Shown here in pieces: positions 25,745-34,714 of a stretch of 35,161 nucleotides of DNA. Position 1 is the stretch's first letter. Every line of letters starts with the position of its first letter. The notes below the pieces were generated by a model. It saw only the letters and a list, made by a program, of their open reading frames with translations. It searched no databases and was not told the origin of the DNA. This DNA comes from Treponema sp. Lineage in GTDB: Bacteria; Spirochaetota; Spirochaetia; Treponematales; Breznakiellaceae. The stretch lies in contig JAISQJ010000154.1 in NCBI GenBank assembly GCA_031274285.1, positions 1 to 35,161 on the forward strand, in the 5' to 3' direction. The position numbers and the translations under genes are program-made.

Positions 25745-25777
25745 GGATCCCCCCCCATAGACCGCCCTAGCGGCCCG

Positions 25778-26752
25778 CTACCTATTCCCCAAACGCTGAC
25801 GCGCCATCTTATGGGCGGGATCAACGCGCAACGCCCGCCGCCATTCCGCCCAGGCCCGGGCCGTATCCCCCCGGGCCGCGTACAATACGCCCAACTGATA
25901 AAAAGCCTCCGCGTTTCCGCCGGTTTCCTCCAGCACGAGCTGGTACTGCTTTTCCGCCTCCCCGGTGTTTCCCTCCTTTACGAGAATTTCAGCAAGGAGA
26001 AGCCGCCCCTTAGTGATGGTAGTACTATCCCGGGAAGTTTCGATGCAGCGGATGAGGTACGGTTTTGCCATGGCCAGGTATTCACCAATGGGATAGGAAC
26101 TGGCTATCTCCCCCAGGTCCATGTAGGACCGGGCAATGGAGATGAGCAGGAGGTCCGAAGGTTCCCTATCCGCGGGTTCCAGGGCCTGGGCAAAAGAGGC
26201 AATGCTGGAACGGAAATCCCGGATCCTGGCATACGAAAGGCCCAGAAATTCGCTGATATCCGCGGCCTGGAAGGACTGGGACCGAGCCCTTTCCAGAAAA
26301 TCGACCGCCAGGTCCGCAAAGGCCGGGCCCTTGTGGTAATAGGCTTTGCCGAGGACATAGTAGAGTTCCCCCAGGTTGGAGGGGCTTTTGGCAAGCAGGG
26401 CCTTGCGCAGGGACCACACACAGCGGTCAATGTACCTGAGGGTACCGGAACTGTTGATTTGGGCAATCCCGAGCTGGTAGGCGGAAAAACCGTTGATGGT
26501 CAGCAGAAAAAAATCCATGGGTTTGTCCTGGAGCGCTTCGCCGCTCTGTGTGAAGACGGTCAGGTAATCGCCGGATTCCCAGGCCGCAAGCAGGAATTTT
26601 TTTTCATCCCCCAGCCTGTTGTTCCAGCCGATGAATACCACCGATAGAAACACCATAAACAGCAGACCCAGAGTAAGCGCCATGGCCGTACTAACGGCCT
26701 GCTTCCGGTGCGACCTCACACCATATCTCGTTCGGAATCGTTCTTTAGACAT
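25778..26752 (-). CDS. TPR membrane protein leading the mre operon
   Basis: The 324-residue product has a basic cytoplasmic start (SKERFRTRYGVRSHRKQ), one membrane helix (about 20-43, TAMALTLGLLFMVFLSVVFIGW) and a long helical extracytoplasmic domain. TPR-like repeats are visible, for instance NLGELYYVLGKAYYHKGPAFADLAVDFLERA, TKGRLLLAEILVKEGNTGEAEKQYQLVLEE and the best one, NAEAFYQLGVLYAARGDTARAWAEWRRALRVDP near the C-terminus. It probably serves as a scaffold for the elongation machinery encoded next, since it starts 33 bp before mreB in the same transcript. No Shine-Dalgarno precedes its ATG and a good promoter lies only 15 bp upstream. Confidence 0.8.
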   Translation of the reverse strand: MSKERFRTRYGVRSHRKQAVSTAMALTLGLLFMVFLSVVFIGWNNRLGDEKKFLLAAWESGDYLTVFTQSGEALQDKPMDFFLLTINGFSAYQLGIAQINSSGTLRYIDRCVWSLRKALLAKSPSNLGELYYVLGKAYYHKGPAFADLAVDFLERARSQSFQAADISEFLGLSYARIRDFRSSIASFAQALEPADREPSDLLLISIARSYMDLGEIASSYPIGEYLAMAKPYLIRCIETSRDSTTITKGRLLLAEILVKEGNTGEAEKQYQLVLEETGGNAEAFYQLGVLYAARGDTARAWAEWRRALRVDPAHKMARQRLGNR

Positions 26753-26767
26753 AGATACTATTTAGAT

Positions 26768-26795
26768 ATATTACATTTTTGCGTTGGAAAGTCAA
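26768..26795 (-). promoter_or_regulatory. Sigma-70 promoter of the TPR-mreBCD-mrdA-rodA operon
   Basis: Minus strand: TTGACT (26790-26795), a 16-bp spacer and TAATAT (26768-26773). Five of six -35 bases and at least four of six -10 bases match consensus. Transcription would begin near 26761, leaving about nine bases before the ATG at 26752. Confidence 0.65.
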
Positions 26796-26841
26796 TTGCC
26801 GGCCGGTAGATAGGTCTGCATGGCGGGTTATTGTTAAAAAA

Positions 26842-27397
26842 AACGATGAACCATAAGCCGGGTTCTGTCAGAAAAATTTCGCCTGACGGCTCAATTTTTC
26901 TGTTGGAGTTTCCTTCGGAAACTCCACGACCGGATTCCCCTGAGGGAAATTTGGTCAAACTGCCATCTATCTTGCCTTTTTTTCGCAAAAAAGATACCTG
27001 CAATCTACCTGCGCTTAACCAACGGGCCGTTGGCGCAGGGGAGAAACCCCCGCAGCGCCGCTTGATTTTGCTCCTGATGAGGCTTGCCGTGCCGGGACCG
27101 TTGCCGGTCCCGCGGTGGGCTCTTACCCCGCCGTTTCACCCTTGCGGGGAAAGGTTCACCCCTGCGGGGGACCTTTCCTTCACGGTATACTTTCTGTTGC
27201 GCTGTCTGTCGAAAAACGGGATATCGTGACAGGTTTACACCTGTCCAGGTTTACACCCCCTCCGATCCGCGCCTCCCGCCCGGGAGTTACCCGGCATCAT
27301 GCCCTGCGGAGCCCGGACTTTCCTCGGGCGGCGGCCCATGGACCGGAGACAATCCGTCCTTTCTTGGGGCCCCCCGCGGCAGTCTGGTTCATCGTTA
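26842..27397 (-). ncRNA. rnpB: RNase P RNA (enlarged, about 556 nt)
   Basis: The catalytic RNA that matures tRNA 5' ends. Near the 5' end the conserved GAGGAAAGTCCGGGCTCC element is at about 27301-27318, and near the 3' end ACAGAACCCGGCTTA lies at about 26854-26868. The middle has GCGCAACAGAAAG and GGGGTAAGAGCCCACCGC, matching conserved regions of the bacterial type A fold. P1 is formed by AACGATGAACC at the 5' end with GGTTCATCGTT at the 3' end, which sets both boundaries. A U-run follows the 3' end. Typical bacterial RNAs are about 350-400 nt; the excess is in an enlarged P9-like region with two GUAA-loop hairpins and an insert of three hairpins (26869-26956) where a single P19 is usual. 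It begins 18 bp after the zinc-ribbon gene's stop and may be processed from that transcript. Confidence 0.95.
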
Positions 27398-27415
27398 CGA
27401 ACACCTCTTACAAAA

Positions 27416-28258
27416 CTACTCTTCGTAGTCGATATTTACCTTTTCCTCCTCCTCTTCCTCCTCTTCAAATTCTTCCTCTTCCATATCGTCCAGATCGGAG
27501 AGGCTCCCGGAGTCTTCGACGTCAAAGAACTCCTCCTGCCCCTCTTCCGCTTCTTCGTAGTAGAGAATCCGGGAGCAGTAGGGACAGAAGACGATTTCCT
27601 CCCCCTCCCGGACGGTGTTGGCAAACTGGACCGGCAGGATCATGTGGCAGCCCATACAGACCCCGCCCCGGATGCCCACGATGCCCCGGCCCATCTTGTT
27701 GCGGATGATCCGCTCGAATTTGAAGAGGACCTCCTGATCCATGCCCGCGGACAGCTCCTTTTCCCGGATTATCAGGTCTTCGATCTTGGCCTTTTTCTCC
27801 GCGATCTCCGCCTCCACCCCCGAACGCTGGGCCGCCAGCTCCGATTCCTGCTGGCTGATCAGGGCGCTGGTCTGTTTAAGCTGTTCGTTCAGATCCGCCA
27901 GGAGCCGCTCTTCCCGCTGCAGATCCTTCCGGTACTGCTGCTCTTTTTCCGCGGCATCCCGAATCTCCTTCTCCAGGGCTTCGATTTCCCGCTGGGTCGT
28001 CACGATGTCCATGGTTTTTTCGGCCTTTTCCCGGTGGGTTTCGGCCTCTATGAGGGAATTGCGGAATTCCGACTCGGCGATTCTGGTTTTCTCCTGTTCC
28101 ATGCTCTTTTCCACGAAGGTCCGCTTGAACCGGGAGAGAATCTCCTCCTGGGTAACCAGAATTTTAGGGATCTCCTGGATATCCCGCTCCAGGTTTATCT
28201 TTTCCGAGAGAATATCCTGCAGGGTTTGCAGTTTTTTTAACACTTCGTCCATTGCCAT
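27416..28258 (-). CDS. Coiled-coil C4 zinc-ribbon protein with acidic tail
   Basis: The 280-residue cytoplasmic protein is a long coiled coil (about 1-185, rich in Glu, Lys and Gln), followed by a zinc ribbon with Cys201-x2-Cys204 and Cys225-x2-Cys228 (GGVCMGC, VFCPYC), the DUF164/CdsZ-type layout known across many bacteria. The last 50 residues are almost all Asp and Glu, including a run of eight Glu, a longer acid tail than I expect for the family. Nucleic-acid or chaperone binding has been suggested for relatives but is not shown here. ATG 28258 has AAGGGG six bases upstream; an upstream TTG frame lacks one. It follows rpoD by 39 bp and is followed by rnpB. Confidence 0.85.
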   Translation of the reverse strand: MAMDEVLKKLQTLQDILSEKINLERDIQEIPKILVTQEEILSRFKRTFVEKSMEQEKTRIAESEFRNSLIEAETHREKAEKTMDIVTTQREIEALEKEIRDAAEKEQQYRKDLQREERLLADLNEQLKQTSALISQQESELAAQRSGVEAEIAEKKAKIEDLIIREKELSAGMDQEVLFKFERIIRNKMGRGIVGIRGGVCMGCHMILPVQFANTVREGEEIVFCPYCSRILYYEEAEEGQEEFFDVEDSGSLSDLDDMEEEEFEEEEEEEEKVNIDYEE

Positions 28259-28297
28259 GTCATGCCCCTTTGCCTTCAAATTAGTGATCCGGATGGT

Positions 28298-30058
28298 TTA
28301 GTGATCCAGATAGTCCTTCAGCTTCCGGCTCCTGATAGGATGCCTGAGACGCCGCAGGGCCTTCGCCTCGATCTGGCGGATCCGTTCCCTGGTGACGTTG
28401 AAGTAGAGCCCCACTTCTTCCAGGGTAAGGGAGTAGCCGTCGTCCAGGCCGAAACGCATCTTGAGTACCTCCTGCTCCCGGGCCGGGAGGGTGGAGAGCA
28501 CCCTGGAGATATGATCCTGCAGCAGGGTAAAGGCGGTTTGATTGGCGGGATTCTCCACATCCTTGTCCTCGATGAAGTCTCCCAGGAGGGAATCTTCCTC
28601 TTCCCCGATGGGGGTCTCCAGGCTGATGGGTTCCCGTGCCACGTTCTTTACCGATTTTACCTTTTGGGCCGCCCAGCCGAGCCGCTCGGCGATTTCCTCG
28701 TCCGTGGGTTCCCGGCCCAGGACCTGCATAAGCTGCCGGCTTTCCCGGACCACCTTGTTGATCTGTTCGATCATGTGGACCGGCACCCGGATGGTCCGGG
28801 CCTGGTCGGAGATGGAGCGGGTAATGGCCTGCCTGATCCACCAGGTGGCGTAGGTGGAGAACTTAAAGCCCTTCTTGTACTCAAATTTTTCCACCGCCTT
28901 GATAAGGCCGATATTCCCCTCCTGGACCAGATCGAAAAAATGGAGGCCCCGGTTGGTATATTTTTTGGCGATGGACACCACCAGCCGCAGATTCGCCTTG
29001 ATGAGCCGGTCTTTGGCGTTTTTCATCATCACCCGGCCCCGGCTGATCTCCTTGGCCATAAGGTTGATGGTGTCGATGGTTTCCTCGAATTCCGCTTCCA
29101 TCTGGTGAATCTTCTTTTCCGTCACCTGGATGTGGCGGATCTTCTCTTTGATCTCGTCGGAACTTAAATCCAGCTCCCGCTCCAGCCGTTCCCGCTCGTC
29201 CTTGATGGTCAACTGGCGGCCTATGGCCCGCAGTTCCTTGAGGGACGCCACCCGCAAGTGCTTTTCGATTTTTTCCTGCTCCTTGCGGAACCGTTTGATC
29301 TTCTTGGAGGCCTGGATAAATTTCTCGGAGAATCCCGCTATCTCCTCCGGGTGAATCTCCACCTCGCCGATCACCTCCATGATCCGGCGGCGCACGTCCA
29401 GCAGTTCCTGGTCCTCAAAGAAATTTCCCCCCCGGGCAATGATGTGGCGCTTGAGTTCCATGTATCCCTTAAGGTCCGGCAGGATCAGCTTGATGGTTTC
29501 CTTGTAGTTCTGCAGAAGCCGGCGGCGCTCGGTCATCTGCTCGGTAATTTCTTTTTTTGAAAGGTTGAGCTCTTTAATATCCCTTTTGGGGTTGAGTTTC
29601 TGGTAGATATGGTGGAATTCGGGGATGATCATGCCCGATTCCTTGATCACCCCCTTGATGATGTTCTCCCCCTCCTCCATCTGTTTGGAAAGCTCGACCT
29701 CCTGTTCCGCGGTAAGCAGGTTTTCCCGGCCGATTTCCCGCAGGTAGAGTCTGATGGGATCGTCCACGGAGGATTCTTTGTCGTTGTACACGAGCCGTTT
29801 TTTTTCGTTGTTCGAGGGCTTACGCTGCTCCGGTTCCCTCTCGTCTTCCCCCCCGTTTTCTTCCTCGACAAGCTGAACATTATTTGCCGCCAACAGGCTG
29901 AGGACCTGCTCGATCTTGTCTGAATTGGCGATGTGTTCGGGAAGATAATCTGAAAGTTCTTCGTAGGAAAGGGTTTTTTTATCCCTGGCGTGCTCAATGA
30001 GCTTAACAACAGCGGGATCAAGGGTTATGTCTTGGGTCTGCGGTTCCGTCATGGTCAT
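28298..30058 (-). CDS. rpoD: Primary sigma factor RpoD (sigma-70/SigA)
   Basis: Directs RNA polymerase to housekeeping promoters. The 586-residue protein has region 1.1 (about 10-65), region 1.2 ([30 protein letters not shown]), a non-conserved insert of about 200 residues rich in charged helices, and region 2 with [44 protein letters not shown], where the -10 recognition residues lie. Region 3 follows, and region 4.2 ends with [30 protein letters not shown]. It starts at ATGA overlapping the end of dnaG, the classic dnaG-rpoD pairing. Confidence 0.97.
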   Translation of the reverse strand: MTMTEPQTQDITLDPAVVKLIEHARDKKTLSYEELSDYLPEHIANSDKIEQVLSLLAANNVQLVEEENGGEDEREPEQRKPSNNEKKRLVYNDKESSVDDPIRLYLREIGRENLLTAEQEVELSKQMEEGENIIKGVIKESGMIIPEFHHIYQKLNPKRDIKELNLSKKEITEQMTERRRLLQNYKETIKLILPDLKGYMELKRHIIARGGNFFEDQELLDVRRRIMEVIGEVEIHPEEIAGFSEKFIQASKKIKRFRKEQEKIEKHLRVASLKELRAIGRQLTIKDERERLERELDLSSDEIKEKIRHIQVTEKKIHQMEAEFEETIDTINLMAKEISRGRVMMKNAKDRLIKANLRLVVSIAKKYTNRGLHFFDLVQEGNIGLIKAVEKFEYKKGFKFSTYATWWIRQAITRSISDQARTIRVPVHMIEQINKVVRESRQLMQVLGREPTDEEIAERLGWAAQKVKSVKNVAREPISLETPIGEEEDSLLGDFIEDKDVENPANQTAFTLLQDHISRVLSTLPAREQEVLKMRFGLDDGYSLTLEEVGLYFNVTRERIRQIEAKALRRLRHPIRSRKLKDYLDH

Positions 30059-31880
30059 ACCTTGTCTTCCTTCAAGCGGCGCAATTCGGTATCGATGTAT
30101 TTCTTCTGTGCCAGAAGTTCATCGAGCCGATCCTCCTGCCCCGGGACGGCAGGATTGTGCTCCAGGCCGTGCAGTTCCGCCGCTATTTGGGTGAGCCTGC
30201 GCCCGAGCTTTTTTTGACTGAGTTTTTTAATGCCGTCCCGCATGAGCTGTTCGGGGTTTCCCGAAAATTCCCCGGAAATCCCCTTGCCCACCACGTAATT
30301 CCGCAGGGGAATAGAGGAAATACGGGACAGAATGGCATCGGCGCCGCTTTCTTCGCGGATATAGCACTCTTCCATGGCGATAAAGAGTTCCTTTGCGGCC
30401 GTGTCTTCCAGCTCGTCTATTCCTATTGCCTTGCGAAACGCCGGGTATAAGTTGAAATTCACCATGACCAGGGTAAGGAGTCCCAATTCCTCGTTCATCC
30501 GCAGGGGTTCCGTTCTTTCCTTTGCCCCTTCCGGCCGTGGCGGTGTTTTCCCGGTAAACCTCCGGTTATAATCGTTTAGGATCGCCGCCCGGTCTACCCC
30601 AAGGGCGCCGGCGACGGCCCCGAAACAATCGTCCCGCGATACTTCCGAATCCAAAGCCTCAAGATAGGGAAATAAGAAGGCCGCCGCCTTTGCTTTTCCT
30701 TCAGACTTTGAGGTATCGTAGAGCCGCTTGCTTCGGGAAATGAGATACTCAAAGTCTAATATAAGACATTGCATCTGTTTTTGCAATGCACCGGGGCCCT
30801 GATATTTGAGGATATCCGCCGGATCCTTGGAGCTCTCCCCCTCCGCCGTTTCCGCCGAATCCCCCGCTCCGGGAACCACCACCGCGCAGGCCAAACCGTT
30901 CCTCCGGCAGGTAAGGATCGCCTTGGCCGCCGCGATCTGGCCCGCCTCGTCGGAATCGAAGACCAGGTTGACCCGATCGGCCCAGCGGTGCAGCAGCTTC
31001 GCCTGATCGTCGGTAAAGGCGGTTCCCAGGGGGGCCAGGGCATTGACGATCCCCGCCTGGTGGAGGGCGATCACGTCCATGTAGCCTTCCGCCAGGTAGG
31101 CGGTCTTGGTCCTCCGAATCTCCGGCAGGGCCAGATCGACGGCAAAGAGGGTTTGGCCCTTGTGGTAAATCTCTGTTTCCCGGGAATTGAGGTACTTGGG
31201 GCCCTCCCCGCCGATGATCCGGCCCCCAAAGGCCACAACCCGGCCCTGGCGGTCGGAAATGGGGAACATGAGCCGGCCGGAAAAGAAGCTTGACCGGGGA
31301 TACCGCTCGGAAAAGAGGCCGGAGGCCGCCAAAAGAGGGGGAGAAAAGCCCTTTTTCGTGAGGAAATCAAAGAGCCAGAGCCGGTCCTCCGGGGCGTAAC
31401 CCAGGTTAAACCGTTCGATCATCTCCGTACTGATCCCCCTGGAGCTAAGGTAAGCCCTGGCGGTCTCGGATTTTTCCATCAGCAGGTAATGGTAGCTCAC
31501 CGAAACTCCCCGGTAGAGCTGGACGAGAGCCTCGATCCGGCTGTTCCGCTCCGGATCCGCCTCCGGGAGGCCTCCGTTTTCCCTGATGATCTCGACGCCG
31601 AAACGCCGGGCCAGGGTCTCCACCGCCTCGGGGAAGGAGAGCTTATCCATCTCCATGATGAATTTGATGATGCCCCCCCCCTCGTGGCAGCCGAAACAGT
31701 AGTACATCTTCCGGTCCGGGTCCACGGTGAAGGAGGGGGTCTTCTCCTGTCCCCCGGCGTGGAAGGGACAGCGGCCCCAGTAGCGGCCCCCCTTCTTCTC
31801 CAGCCTGACATAGTCCTCCACCACCGCCAGAGCGTCCAGTTTTCTTTCCACTTCCTGTATGGTTGATTGGGCGATGCGGC

Positions 31881-31884
<4 letters not shown>
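30055..31884 (-). CDS. dnaG: DNA primase
   Basis: Makes RNA primers for leading- and lagging-strand replication. The 609-residue protein has the N-terminal zinc-binding domain with Cys39, His42, Cys63 and Cys66 (CPFH and CFGC), the central RNA polymerase domain with [21 protein letters not shown], and the TOPRIM catalytic core with [14 protein letters not shown] and [12 protein letters not shown], whose acidic residues bind Mg. The C-terminal part (about 430-609) should be the helicase-interacting domain. Nine G in a row fall in the zinc domain (31673-31681). It overlaps mltG and rpoD by four bases at each end. Confidence 0.96.
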
Positions 31885-32993
<1,109 letters not shown>

Positions 32994-32997
32994 CCTC

Positions 32998-33942
32998 TTA
33001 TAGCTTGATTTCCAGCCCTTCGGTGGCAAGGGTAAGTTCAATGCCCCTGATATTCATTCGTTCAAGATACCAGCGAGCCGATTGAAGCATGTTGTAAAGC
33101 TTGTGGTCGCTGTAGGTAGGATCGTGGTGGAACAGGACCATGTGCTTTATCTCCCAGTTGGCGGCAAAGTCCGCGGCCATGCTAAAGGCGCTGTGGCCCC
33201 AGTTATACTTTTCGATGGCTTCCCCCAGGGTATACTGGCAGTCGATGACGATAAGGTCCGCATTCTTGAAAAACCGGGTGTTTTCCTCGTCCTTGGTAAA
33301 ATCGGCCGCGGTAAGCTCCGTATCCGTGGCATAGATGAAACGGCGCTCCCCCTCCTCTACCAGGTAGGAATAGGAATCCCCCGGATGGTTCATCTTTTTG
33401 CAGGAAATTCTGAAACCTTCCACCTCCAGGGGACCCTTGAAGGGGTGAAAAAGCTTTCTGCTCCCCATGGCCTCCAGGTAGACCGGGAAATTGGGGGGGG
33501 ACATCTGAGCTCTGATGATCTGTTCCATTTCCGCCACCGGGGAATAGAATTCCATGGTTACCGAAGGGTCGTATGCGGGGCCGAAGAAGGGCAGGCCCTG
33601 GATATGGTCCCAGTGGAAATGGGAAAAGAACAGGCGGTACAGGGAAGGCTTGGGTTTTTCCCGGTACATGGCGTTTCCCATCTCCCGGATTCCCGAACCG
33701 CCGTCAAAGATAAGGACCCTGGAGGGCTTGTCCGCCGAGTGGACGCTGAGGCAGGGGGTATTCCCCCCCACGGAGCCGAACAGCCAGGGGGGAAGCCCGG
33801 CCATGAACCGCTCCCGGTTTTCCTGCCCGGCCAGGTCTTCCGGGGTCAGACGGCCTATGATCGCGGATATTTTGCTTCTAATCTGCGAGGGCAAGAGGGG
33901 GGAAGGCAAGGATCCCCGGACTCCCCAAAAACAAATACGCAT
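32998..33942 (-). CDS. Metallo-beta-lactamase-fold hydrolase
   Basis: A 314-residue cytoplasmic protein without signal peptide. The binuclear metal motif is complete at His108-x-His110-x-Asp112-His113 (FFSHFHWDHIQG), and later ligands are seen in MNHPGDSYSYLV, IYATDTE and VLFHHDP. The start MRICFWGVRGSLPSP and SVGGNTPCLSV resemble the phosphodiesterase-like group that includes RNase Z relatives and PhnP. The substrate cannot be read from sequence. Its ATG directly follows the stop codon of the cysteine-cluster gene (TAA-ATG at 33945-33940), so they are co-translated. Confidence 0.88.
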   Translation of the reverse strand: MRICFWGVRGSLPSPLLPSQIRSKISAIIGRLTPEDLAGQENRERFMAGLPPWLFGSVGGNTPCLSVHSADKPSRVLIFDGGSGIREMGNAMYREKPKPSLYRLFFSHFHWDHIQGLPFFGPAYDPSVTMEFYSPVAEMEQIIRAQMSPPNFPVYLEAMGSRKLFHPFKGPLEVEGFRISCKKMNHPGDSYSYLVEEGERRFIYATDTELTAADFTKDEENTRFFKNADLIVIDCQYTLGEAIEKYNWGHSAFSMAADFAANWEIKHMVLFHHDPTYSDHKLYNMLQSARWYLERMNIRGIELTLATEGLEIKL

Positions 33943-34404
33943 TTAGAGTTTGTTTCCCCCAGGACCGCGGGTAATAACCGGCTGAGACAGCCGGGCTTGA
34001 CGGCATTCCTCTATGCGGACCATGCTGTGCAGCTCCCCCTGCCCCATCCCCGGACATCCGAGAGCGGCGTTCTCCCAGGCCGCGGGGGAAGCCACCACGG
34101 AATCCCAAAAGGGAAATGTCCGGCATTGCAGAGGCCGACCGGAGTAGACGGTACAGCCGTCTTTCCAAAAAATACAGTCATAATTGGCCTTTTCTTTGAG
34201 GGAAAGATACTCTTTTTCCCCGTCAAAGGCTACCCAGCGGCACCAGGTTTTGATGAATTCCCCCCGGTCCATGGCCTGAAGGGCGGTCAGGGCTTCCAGG
34301 TCCCCGCCGGAGAGGAATACATAGCCGCTCTCGTGACGGCAGCAGGAGGAACACCGCTTACAGGAAAAACGGAGCCCGCCAGCATAAAAAGGCTGTTTTG
34401 CCAT
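33943..34404 (-). CDS. YkgJ-family cysteine-cluster protein
   Basis: The 153-residue product carries the family's metal-binding cysteines: Cys15, Cys18, Cys21 and Cys22 at the start (SCKRCSSCC), then YDCIFWKDGCTVYSGRPLQCRTFPFW in the middle, and more near the end (LGCPG, ECRQ). These probably bind zinc or an iron-sulfur cluster; the biochemical role of this family is not known to me. It is the first gene of the operon leading through mltG and dnaG to rpoD. A sigma-70 promoter lies 17 bp before the ATG and no Shine-Dalgarno is evident. Confidence 0.85.
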   Translation of the reverse strand: MAKQPFYAGGLRFSCKRCSSCCRHESGYVFLSGGDLEALTALQAMDRGEFIKTWCRWVAFDGEKEYLSLKEKANYDCIFWKDGCTVYSGRPLQCRTFPFWDSVVASPAAWENAALGCPGMGQGELHSMVRIEECRQARLSQPVITRGPGGNKL

Positions 34405-34421
34405 AGGATAAATTAGGTAGC

Positions 34422-34450
34422 AGTATAACCGGGAAGGGGAAACGCTTCAA
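34422..34450 (-). promoter_or_regulatory. Sigma-70 promoter of the ykgJ-MBL-mltG-dnaG-rpoD operon
   Basis: Minus strand: TTGAAG (34445-34450), a 17-bp spacer and TATACT (34422-34427), four of six and five of six consensus matches with ideal spacing. Transcription would begin near 34415, about ten bases before the start codon at 34404. Confidence 0.65.
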
Positions 34451-34714
34451 GGGGGCTTTCGGTAACATTTTAAAATGAGGCATTTCGGGGGGGGGCAGCG
34501 GCGTACAAACGGAGGATAACCCACCTCAGGGATCACCATCGGGTGCAGCCTCCCATCCACAGGGAAAACTCAGGCTTTATAAGCCGCCGGGAACTCCGGC
34601 TTATGGGGCTTGATGATCTCTCCAGGGATTATCATTTAACCCAAGCCCAAGCTTTGCCATGTTGCCCAGGTATTGTAGGCCGGGCTGCTGTCACCCCCGC
34701 GTGACCGTTTTTCA
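34451..34714. other. Intergenic spacer between the dnaG-rpoD operon and the edge gene
   Basis: No supported gene, tRNA or IS end is seen. It contains a nine-G run (34487-34495) and a hairpin with ATAAGCCG/CGGCTTAT arms (34579-34586 / 34597-34604). A minus-strand TTTT follows that hairpin at some distance, so it may end transcription of the edge gene weakly. Confidence 0.4.
34690..34712 (+). terminator. Terminator-like hairpin on the plus strand, no matching gene
   Basis: GTCAC (34690-34694) and GTGAC (34701-34705) enclose CCCCGC, then CGTTTTT follows. The stem is only 5 bp. It lies just after the stop of the minus-strand edge gene and faces it, with no recognised plus-strand gene to its left. 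Confidence 0.35.

Noticed and set aside
26831-27708. Several plus- and minus-strand reading frames across the RNase P RNA
   Set aside because: They cover a conserved structural RNA and the antisense of the zinc-ribbon gene, have no ribosome sites and unnatural composition.
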